Below, one piece after another: positions 58,043 to 64,000 of a stretch of 64,000 nucleotides of DNA. The DNA is from Sphingomonas mucosissima (GTDB lineage: Bacteria; Pseudomonadota; Alphaproteobacteria; Sphingomonadales; Sphingomonadaceae). Below the pieces are notes generated by a model. The model saw only the letters and a program-made list of their open reading frames with translations. It searched no databases and had not been told where the DNA came from. Within the stretch, counting starts at the first letter, position 1; each line of letters opens with the position of its first letter. The stretch lies in the NCBI RefSeq assembly GCF_002197665.1, contig NZ_NBBJ01000001.1, positions 1,116,001-1,180,000 on the forward strand. The letters run 5' to 3'. Position numbers and translations under genes: made by a program.

Positions 58043-58384
58043 TCAATCCTCAACTAGCTTCATCAGGCGACGCTCGACCGGCGCGAGCACCGGGCCCAGT
58101 TCGTGCCCGCGCTTCACGATCTGCCCGGCCTCGCCCACCAGCGCCCACATGCCCTGTCGATTGCGCAGTTCCGGCCGTTTCTCGATACGAAACTCGGGCC
58201 GTTCGGCCGCGCGACGGAATGCTGCAAAGGTGGCTGCGTCCCGGCCAAGCTCGATCGCGTAATCGCGCCAGTGCCCGGCTGCTACCATCCGGCCATAAAG
58301 ATCTAGTATCCGGTTCAGTTCTGTCCGGTCAAAGCCCACCTGGCTCGGCCGACCGGCCGTAGGAAACGGCGTGACGACCCCCAT
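58043..58384 (-). CDS. DUF2794 family protein
   Basis: A 113-residue protein matching DUF2794, an alphaproteobacterial family. The core FDRTELNRILDLYGRMVAAG and WRDYAIELGRDAATFAAFRRA, and the later RIEKRPELRNRQGMWALV, are characteristic. The function is unknown. The ATG overlaps the cysE stop (TGATG), so it is translated with cysE. Confidence 0.88.
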   Translation of the reverse strand: MGVVTPFPTAGRPSQVGFDRTELNRILDLYGRMVAAGHWRDYAIELGRDAATFAAFRRAAERPEFRIEKRPELRNRQGMWALVGEAGQIVKRGHELGPVLAPVERRLMKLVED

Positions 58385-59073
58385 CAGGCCCGGTCACGCG
58401 CCCGTTGATCTCCGTCCTGCTCCGCCTGCAAGTCATCAAGGCGCTTCTTCAGCACCTCCAATTCGCAGCGTAGGATCTCCATCTTTTGCGTCGCCGGATC
58501 GAACATCTCGCTGCACGGCGTGCCATAAGCCATGAAGGTTCGCTCCGGCGCCCGGCCGCCTTCCACCATCGTGGGCCGTGCAGGGATGCCGACCATTACC
58601 GCGCCCTCAGGCACGTCACGCGTCACCACAGCGTTCGCTCCCACGCGGGCGCGCCTTCCCACCGTGATCGGGCCAAGCACCTGCGCACCGGATCCAATGA
58701 TCGCCCCATCACTGATCGTCGGGTGGCGCTTTCCCGCTACACCATTGTCGGGACTCGTTCCGCCAAGCGTCACGCATTGGTAGATCGTCACGTCGTCGCC
58801 GATCTCCGCTGTCTCACCGATCACCACAAAACCGTGGTCGATGAAGAAGTTGCGTCCGATCTTTGCGCCCGGGTGGATGTCGATCGCAGTCATGAAACGA
58901 GCAAAATGGTTCACGATCCGCGCCGCCAGGAACATGCGCGAACGATAAAGCCGATGGGCAATTCGGTGGCAGCCAAGCGCCCAGACACCTGGATAAGTCA
59001 GGATCTCGAGCCGTGAATGCGGGGCCGGATCGCGTGCCCGAATCGAATCAAGGTAACTGGCCAATCGCGCCAT
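58384..59073 (-). CDS. cysE: Serine O-acetyltransferase
   Basis: A 229-residue enzyme that acetylates serine for cysteine synthesis. The short N-terminal helical part (RDPAPHSRLEILTYPGVWALGCHRIAHRL) is that of EpsC/short CysE forms. The left-handed beta-helix carries the catalytic His and Asp segment GRNFFIDHGFVVIGETAEIGDDVTIYQ. A C-terminal coiled-coil (about 195-225, ELEVLKKRLDDLQAE) is longer than usual. ATG at 59073 is preferred over the preceding GTG, and it lies within the inverted repeat at 59064-59103. A sulfite-exporter-like gene diverges. Confidence 0.93.
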   Translation of the reverse strand: MARLASYLDSIRARDPAPHSRLEILTYPGVWALGCHRIAHRLYRSRMFLAARIVNHFARFMTAIDIHPGAKIGRNFFIDHGFVVIGETAEIGDDVTIYQCVTLGGTSPDNGVAGKRHPTISDGAIIGSGAQVLGPITVGRRARVGANAVVTRDVPEGAVMVGIPARPTMVEGGRAPERTFMAYGTPCSEMFDPATQKMEILRCELEVLKKRLDDLQAEQDGDQRARDRA

Positions 59074-59103
59074 CACGCGTCCCCTATTCCGTGATGGCGC
59101 GAT
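59064..59103. promoter_or_regulatory. 14-bp perfect inverted repeat over the cysE start codon
   Basis: ATCGCGCCATCACG (59064-59077) and CGTGATGGCGCGAT (59090-59103) are exact inverted complements separated by 12 bases. On the cysE mRNA the stem contains the start codon and the loop contains the AGGGG ribosome site. As DNA it could also be a binding site between the divergent cysE and TauE-like genes. Confidence 0.75.
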
Positions 59104-59233
59104 CTAAGGCCTTCATCCACAGTTTTCCAGCGTCCGCGAAGCCAAAGCTTTGCCAAGCCAAAGCATAGCAAACTTGTAGGTTTTACGTTCCTGCGCCATG
59201 CAAGCCTGGTCACCAGGGATCAGGGGCAAGTGC

Positions 59234-59998
59234 GTGGACCTTTCGCTGCTCAGCGTTGAAACATTGCTGCCGTTCGTTCTTGTCGGTTTTGGCGCGCAGA
59301 TGGTCGATGGCGCGCTCGGAATGGCATTCGGGGTGATCTGCAACACCTTGCTGGTCGCGGTGATCGGTTTCCCGCCGGCACGCGCTTCCGCGAACGTCCA
59401 TATCGTGGAAACCTTCACCACAGCGGTATCGGGGATCAGCCACGTCCTGCATGGCAACGTAGACCGCCGACTTTTCCTGCGCTTGCTGGTACCAGGCATG
59501 ATTGGCGGCGTGAGCGGCGCCTACGTCCTCACCAATGTCGATGGCGAGGCAGTGAAGCCATTCGTGCTCGGCTATCTGATTGCCGTCGGCGTGTACCTGC
59601 TTGTTCGCGGCCTCCTGTTCCCGCCTACCTCGCAGAAGCCCAAGGTGGTTGAACCGCTCGGCCTCGTCGGCGGCTTCCTCGATGCCGCTGGCGGCGGCGG
59701 CTGGGGTCCGATCGTCACCTCCAACCTGCTGGTCCAGGGGGTGGAGCCACGCCGGGTCGTTGGAACAGTGAATGCTGTCGAATTCTTCCTGACGCTCACC
59801 GTGTCGGCCACCTTCATCTTCCAGCTGGGGCTCAGAGATTTCGCCACCGCCACCGTCGGCTTGCTGATCGGCGGTGTCCTGGCCGCCCCGCTCGGCGCGG
59901 TCATGGCCAAGCGCATTCCGACCAAGGTCATGTTGATCCTCGTCGGGGTCGTTCTGATGATCACGAGCACCTACGGCTTCATCCGCGCGGTCCTGTAA
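59234..59998 (+). CDS. TauE/SafE family sulfite exporter
   Basis: A 254-residue inner-membrane protein (TSUP family) with about eight helices. Motifs are VGFGAQMVDGALGMAFG near the start and VGGFLDAAGGGGWGPIVTSNLL in the middle. TSUP members export sulfite, sulfoacetate or related anions. Placement divergent to cysE supports a sulfur role. GTG at 59234 with AGGGGC is preferred to the ATG at 59198, which lacks a ribosome site. Confidence 0.85.
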   Translation: MDLSLLSVETLLPFVLVGFGAQMVDGALGMAFGVICNTLLVAVIGFPPARASANVHIVETFTTAVSGISHVLHGNVDRRLFLRLLVPGMIGGVSGAYVLTNVDGEAVKPFVLGYLIAVGVYLLVRGLLFPPTSQKPKVVEPLGLVGGFLDAAGGGGWGPIVTSNLLVQGVEPRRVVGTVNAVEFFLTLTVSATFIFQLGLRDFATATVGLLIGGVLAAPLGAVMAKRIPTKVMLILVGVVLMITSTYGFIRAVL

Positions 59999-60073
59999 GG
60001 CTGCGCTTCGCAACGTCTCGCCTCATCGGTCGATGCTCGCTATGGCTCGACCGGTGATCGAACGGGACGATTA

Positions 60074-60976
60074 ATGGCGAATACCTACCTGCCGACGCTC
60101 AAGCAGTTACAGTATTTGATTGCGCTTCGGGATCATGGGCATTTCGGCCGCGCCGCCGATAGCTGCTTCGTTACGCAATCGACGCTGTCCGCGGGTATTC
60201 GCGAGCTGGAGACGCTGATCGGCGTCACGTTGGTGGAGCGCACCCGCCGCGTCGTGCGGTTCACGCCGCTGGGCGAGCAGATCGTCGTCAAGGCCCGCCG
60301 CGTTCTGCGTGAAGCGGAGGAGCTTGGCGATATGGCGCGCGCGGCCGGCAGGCCGCTATCGGGCGAAATGCGCATGAGCGTCATCCCGACGATCGCGCCC
60401 TTTCTGCTCCCCCGCGCCCTTCCAAAGCTGCGCACGGAATATCCGGATCTGAAGTTGTTCCTGCGGGAAGAGCCGAGCGCTGCTGCTTGCGAATCGCTGC
60501 AGAACGGCCGGGCCGATTGCGTGCTCCTCGCCCTTCCCTATTCCTGCGGGGAGGTGACGACGGAGGCGCTGTTCGACGACCGCCTCTTCCTCGCCTTTCC
60601 GGCCGGCGAGTTGCCGGAGGGGGTGAACCCGGTCTCGCCTGCTGACATTGACGAAACTCGCCTGCTCCTGCTGGAAGATGGACACTGCCTCAAGGATCAT
60701 GCGCTCGCGGCGTGCAACCGGCCCGAGCTTCGGGCTGAGGCGACCATGATGGGCACGTCGCTTCACACCATCGTTCAGATGGTGGATAACGGCCTAGGCG
60801 TTACCATGCTGCCAGAGATCGCGTTGAACGCGGGCATCTTAGAGCATACCAGCATCGCCGCACGCCCGCTGGGCGGTGACAATCCCAGGCGCACGATCGC
60901 GCTTGCGTGGCGCCGGGCGAGCCCAAGGGAGCGTGATTTCCGCTTGCTCGCCGAAGTCCTCTCAACCGTTCGGTAA
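60074..60976 (+). CDS. oxyR: Hydrogen-peroxide-sensing regulator OxyR
   Basis: A 300-residue LysR-family activator. The winged helix is at residues 7-65. The redox-active cysteines Cys205 and Cys214 lie in EDGHCLKDHALAAC, the same 9-residue spacing as Cys199 and Cys208 of E. coli OxyR. Conservation of both indicates the disulfide switch. No katG or ahpC lies adjacent here, so its targets are elsewhere. Confidence 0.93.
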   Translation: MANTYLPTLKQLQYLIALRDHGHFGRAADSCFVTQSTLSAGIRELETLIGVTLVERTRRVVRFTPLGEQIVVKARRVLREAEELGDMARAAGRPLSGEMRMSVIPTIAPFLLPRALPKLRTEYPDLKLFLREEPSAAACESLQNGRADCVLLALPYSCGEVTTEALFDDRLFLAFPAGELPEGVNPVSPADIDETRLLLLEDGHCLKDHALAACNRPELRAEATMMGTSLHTIVQMVDNGLGVTMLPEIALNAGILEHTSIAARPLGGDNPRRTIALAWRRASPRERDFRLLAEVLSTVR

Positions 60977-61056
60977 TCGCGCGGAAGCCTCTTCCAATCC
61001 GCGACCAATTCCGCAAGGTGGCGCAAAGTGGCGGCATAGTCACATGCAAGGAGAGG

Positions 61057-61104
61057 ATGATGGCGGTACAATCGCCTACCAAGGACACGGAAGTACACGC
61101 ATGA
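61057..61104 (+). CDS. Possible 15-residue leader peptide upstream of the phosphotransferase
   Basis: An open frame of 15 codons (MMAVQSPTKDTEVHA) with a strong AAGGAGAGG ribosome site directly before it. Its stop overlaps the start of the next gene in an ATGA. The arrangement looks like translational coupling of a leader to the downstream gene. No attenuator structure was seen. Confidence 0.4.
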   Translation: MMAVQSPTKDTEVHA

Positions 61105-62141
61105 GCGGTGCGCGACTGGCCGCGGTTTCGGAGCGCCACCGGTTCGATGAAGCGCGCCTTGCTGATTGGCTGAACCGCCATGTCGAGGGCTTCGGCAAAG
61201 ACATGCGCGTTCGACAATTCGTCGGCGGCGCCTCCAACCCGACCTTCATGCTTTCGACCGACGCTGGCGATTACGTCCTGCGCAAGAAGCCGCCCGGCCA
61301 GCTATTGGCCAGCGCGCATCAGGTCGACCGTGAATACCGCGTCATGGCAGCGCTGCGCGACACCGGCGTGCCGGTGCCTGTCATGCGCGCCTTGTGTGAC
61401 GATCCCGACCTGATCGGCACCGCTTTCTATGTCATGGATTATCTGGAGGGCCGCATTTTCCGCGACGCTACCCTGCCCGATCTGGCGCCGTCCGAGCGAA
61501 GCGCGGTGTACGATCAATTGAACGCGACCCTGGCAGCTCTGCACTCGGTCGATCACCGCGCGGTCGGACTCGAGGATTATGGCCGGCCGACCGGCTATTT
61601 CGAACGGCAAATTGCGCGCTGGACGAAGCAATATCGTGGTGCGGAGACCGAGCGTGTCCGTGCCATGGAGGCGCTGATCGCGGAACTCCCGGGCAGGATC
61701 CCCGCCGAGGAGGCAGTGGCGATCGCACATGGGGACTACCGGCTCGAAAATGTGATGTTCCACCCAACGGAACCACGCCTTATCGCCGTTCTCGACTGGG
61801 AGTTGTCGACCATCGGCCACCCGCTGGCTGACCTAGGCTACAACGGGTTCATGTGGCACTCGACCTCGCAATCTTGGGGCACCTTGGGCGGCGTGGATTT
61901 TGCCACCAGCGGCATTCCGTCCGAAGACGAATATGTCGCAGCCTACTGCCGACGAACCGGCCGCAGCGGGATCGAAGACTGGAGCTTCTACCTCGGCTTT
62001 GCCGTCTTCCGCCTCGCCTCAATCAGCCAAGGCGTTTACGCCCGGGCGCTCGCCGGCACCACACCCAACGCGGGCGAAGCGATCAACGGCTGCCCGGCGC
62101 TGGCCGAACAAGCCCTGGCGCTGCTGCGCCGCTACGGTTGA
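61101..62141 (+). CDS. APH-fold phosphotransferase family protein
   Basis: A 346-residue protein of the aminoglycoside-phosphotransferase/choline-kinase superfamily (PF01636). The Brenner motif is HGDYRLENVMFHP (about residues 213-225), followed by AVLDWELSTIGHPLADLGYNG. The N-lobe GGASNPTFMLSTDAGDYVLRKKPPG is typical of the ACAD10/11-associated group. Such proteins phosphorylate hydroxyacyl-CoA in recent work, and many remain untested. It is followed by an epoxide hydrolase gene 9 bases later. The ATG at 61101 overlaps the leader stop. Confidence 0.85.
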   Translation: MSGARLAAVSERHRFDEARLADWLNRHVEGFGKDMRVRQFVGGASNPTFMLSTDAGDYVLRKKPPGQLLASAHQVDREYRVMAALRDTGVPVPVMRALCDDPDLIGTAFYVMDYLEGRIFRDATLPDLAPSERSAVYDQLNATLAALHSVDHRAVGLEDYGRPTGYFERQIARWTKQYRGAETERVRAMEALIAELPGRIPAEEAVAIAHGDYRLENVMFHPTEPRLIAVLDWELSTIGHPLADLGYNGFMWHSTSQSWGTLGGVDFATSGIPSEDEYVAAYCRRTGRSGIEDWSFYLGFAVFRLASISQGVYARALAGTTPNAGEAINGCPALAEQALALLRRYG

Positions 62142-62150
62142 GGACCTGAT

Positions 62151-63296
62151 ATGTCGAACCACGCGGTCACGCCGTTTCACCTCCATGTGTCGGACAAGTC
62201 GCTGGACGACCTCCGCGATCGCCTGTCGCGCACGCGTTGGCCGGAACGGGAGACAGTATCCGGATGGGAACAAGGCGTGCCACTGGACCGCGCGCAAGCG
62301 CTCGTGGCTTACTGGCAGAACGGCTACGATTGGCGACGGTGCGAGACCGCGCTGAATGCCGTCGGTCAGTTCACGACTGAGATCGACGGGCTGAAGCTGC
62401 ACTTCCTGCACCGCCGCTCGCCCCATCTCGATGCCCTCCCCATCGTCATCACACACGGCTGGCCTGGGTCCGTGGTGGAGTTCATGAAGGTCATCGGACC
62501 GCTGACCGATCCAGTGGCGCATGGTGGCAAGGCGGAAGACGCTTTCCACGTCGTGTGCCCCTCGTTGCCAGGTTACGGCTTTTCCGCGCGTCCTGCACAA
62601 GGCTGGCCGGTGCCGCGAATTGCGAAAGCGTGGATCACGCTGATGAAGCGGCTCGGCTACCACCGCTTCGTTGCGCAGGGCGGCGACTGGGGCTCAGCCG
62701 TTACTACCGCCATCGGCGCCAGCGGCGATGCGTCAGTGGCCGGCATCCACCTCAACATGCTCGTGGTCCGTCCGACGCCAGAAGACCTGGCGAACGCTAC
62801 CGAGCAGGAGAAAGCGTCGCTCGAAAGTCTGCAGCGCTACATGCAGGACGGGAACGGCTATTCGCAGCAGCAGGCCACCCGCCCACAGACGCTCGGCTAT
62901 GGCCTCGTCGACTCTCCGGTCGGGCAAGCGATGTGGGTTTACGAGAAGTTTCGTGAATGGTCCGACTGCGACGGCGAACCGGAGAATGCCCTTAGTCGTG
63001 ATGACATGCTCGACGATATCATGCTCTACTGGCTCACCGGCACAGGCGCCTCCTCGGCCCGGCTCTACTGGGAGAGCTTCAAGAGCTTCGGCGCGGAGAA
63101 GGTACCGGTGCCCACCGGATACAGCATGTTCCCAAAGGAGATCTTCCGCGCGTCCCGCCGCTGGGCGGAGCGGCAATATCCCAACATCATCCACTGGAAC
63201 GAGCTGGACCGCGGCGGCCACTTCGCCGCGTTCGAGCAGCCGGAGCTGTTCGTGGAGGAGGTCCGCGCCGCGTTCCGTGCGCTACGGGGCTCCTGA
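62151..63296 (+). CDS. Epoxide hydrolase (N-terminal domain type)
   Basis: A 381-residue alpha/beta hydrolase with the EHN N-terminal domain (about 1-110, with LDDLRDRLSRTRWPE). The oxyanion-hole HGWPGS, nucleophile Asp in QGGDWGS (about residue 181) and the late GGHFAAFEQP His are present, as are epoxide-binding tyrosines. It should open epoxides to diols. It is two genes downstream of oxyR and in one unit with the phosphotransferase. Its stop abuts the convergent ruvX stop with no gap. Confidence 0.9.
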   Translation: MSNHAVTPFHLHVSDKSLDDLRDRLSRTRWPERETVSGWEQGVPLDRAQALVAYWQNGYDWRRCETALNAVGQFTTEIDGLKLHFLHRRSPHLDALPIVITHGWPGSVVEFMKVIGPLTDPVAHGGKAEDAFHVVCPSLPGYGFSARPAQGWPVPRIAKAWITLMKRLGYHRFVAQGGDWGSAVTTAIGASGDASVAGIHLNMLVVRPTPEDLANATEQEKASLESLQRYMQDGNGYSQQQATRPQTLGYGLVDSPVGQAMWVYEKFREWSDCDGEPENALSRDDMLDDIMLYWLTGTGASSARLYWESFKSFGAEKVPVPTGYSMFPKEIFRASRRWAERQYPNIIHWNELDRGGHFAAFEQPELFVEEVRAAFRALRGS

Positions 63297-63755
63297 TTAC
63301 TCCCGCACCAGCGCGTCAATCGCTGCCTGAAGGATATGCGCGGCGGCAAGGTTGTCGATCCGTTCGGCGCGTTTGGCCCTGCTCATATCCTGTTCGATCA
63401 TCACCCGCTCCACGGCGACCGTGGACCAACGCTCGTCCCACAGCAGAATGGGCGCGAGATCGGCGATGTTGCGGGCAAAGGCGCGGGTCGACTGGCTGCG
63501 CGGGCTTTCTGTGCCGTCGAGGTTCAATGGAAGTCCCAGCACGATCCCGGTAACCTGTTGCGCCACCATCAACTCGGACAGCGCCAGTTTGTCCTGCGTG
63601 AACTTGCGGCGCTTGATCAGTGTCGCTGGACTGGCAAAGCTCCAACCGGCGTCACACAGCGCCGTCCCGATCGTTTTGGTGCCAAGATCAAGGCCGATGA
63701 GCCGACCGCCGTTCGGCAGCCCACCACGAAACTCCTCCGCCGATAGCGTGATCAT
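63297..63755 (-). CDS. ruvX: Holliday-junction resolvase-like protein YqgF/RuvX
   Basis: A 152-residue RNase-H-fold protein. The first catalytic Asp lies in [15 protein letters not shown], followed by [20 protein letters not shown] and [12 protein letters not shown]. In bacteria it takes part in 16S rRNA 5' processing and possibly recombination. The ATG overlaps the stop of the next (upstream) gene. Confidence 0.92.
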   Translation of the reverse strand: MITLSAEEFRGGLPNGGRLIGLDLGTKTIGTALCDAGWSFASPATLIKRRKFTQDKLALSELMVAQQVTGIVLGLPLNLDGTESPRSQSTRAFARNIADLAPILLWDERWSTVAVERVMIEQDMSRAKRAERIDNLAAAHILQAAIDALVRE

Positions 63756-64000
63756 CGCGCAGCCAGCCTCCGCGCAACATCAGCGCGGACATTCGCCCAG
63801 AACAGGCTGTAATCATAAACATGGTAGTTGTTGCCCGGCAGTACATAGGGTCCGACATCCGGGCCCTCGCCGATCAGCAGCAGCCCTCGTTCCCCGCATC
63901 GCGCGGGCACCTGCCCAGCCTTGATCGCCGCGCTGCCCAGATCCGCCGCCGGGAACAACGTGCCCTTGTTGGCACTGGCCGGCGCCGTTGCGTCTGCGGT
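63752..64000 (-). CDS. Unrecognised protein, 5' part outside the window
   Basis: An open frame continues off the right edge on the minus strand with no stop. Only the last 82 residues are visible (from the [14 protein letters not shown] stretch to [10 protein letters not shown]), including [21 protein letters not shown] and [15 protein letters not shown]. There is no hydrophobic segment in the visible part. I cannot assign a family. It overlaps ruvX by four bases, so the two are cotranscribed. Confidence 0.6.
   Translation of the reverse strand, partial: TADATAPASANKGTLFPAADLGSAAIKAGQVPARCGERGLLLIGEGPDVGPYVLPGNNYHVYDYSLFWANVRADVARRLAAR

Overview
The window looks like chromosomal DNA of a Sphingomonas-type alphaproteobacterium (Sphingomonadaceae). 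It is GC-rich and densely packed with many 1-4 base stop/start overlaps. It carries alphaproteobacterial signatures: the ChvG/ChvI pair followed by a short HPr kinase, RapZ, EIIA and HPr, and DUF2794, DUF3297 and DUF2147 proteins. It also holds dispersed copies of a short palindromic repeat (core CTGAGCTTGTCGAAG) that I associate with sphingomonad genomes. I saw no tRNA, rRNA, CRISPR array, prophage or insertion sequence. Most of the window is core genome.

Layout, left to right. 1-1319: 3' end of purN, a YjbR-like gene and a small membrane protein. 1301-4256 (-): pepA-holC-ndk-acetyltransferase. 4401-9919 (+): lptD-surA-pdxA-rsmA, the outer-membrane assembly operon. 9920-10467: non-coding, with the repeat. 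10468-13642 (-): guaB, an RsmB-type methyltransferase and a TPR protein. 13763-15183 (+): SPFH/NfeD pair. 15185-16393 (-): MscS-like channel. 16406-22947 (+): chvI-chvG-hprK-rapZ-EIIA-HPr-trmH-like-rppH-DUF481. 23006-26097 (-): suhB, efp, an M23 peptidase and thiE. 26216-32865: mixed small units (fasciclin lipoprotein, pgsA-moaD-moaE, an MFS transporter, an unlisted 54-residue membrane protein, gamma-carbonic anhydrase, nitronate monooxygenase, DUF3297, a Gly/Tyr-rich secreted protein, an EVE protein). 32967-36986 (-): Gfo/Idh/MocA oxidoreductase, typA and a quinone-oxidoreductase-like gene. 37146-39947 (+): telA, its membrane partner and a tyrosine phosphatase. 39972-46547: Nramp transporter, DUF2147, glmU-glmS and gph-vanZ-like.

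The most unusual part is 46492-49051 (-). Four tightly coupled genes lie there: a Tat-signal protein of unknown family, a PqqD-like protein, an HPr-kinase-like kinase and an NTP_transf_5 nucleotidyltransferase. This matches what NCBI calls the HPr-rel-A system, whose function is not known. The parts (leader-bearing substrate, leader-binding PqqD domain, kinase, nucleotidyltransferase) resemble a peptide- or protein-modification cassette. I propose the Tat protein as its substrate.

49230-56296 (+) is a complete phosphate regulon, phoR-pstSCAB-phoU-phoB, with a three-unit Pho-box-like repeat before pstS. It is followed by a secreted Ser/Gly/Met-rich protein and a short-chain dehydrogenase whose ribosome-binding site lies inside a terminator-like hairpin. 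The right end holds cysE-DUF2794, with a 14-bp perfect inverted repeat over the cysE start codon, then a TauE/SafE exporter, oxyR, an APH-fold phosphotransferase, an epoxide hydrolase, ruvX and the 3' end of an unrecognised gene.
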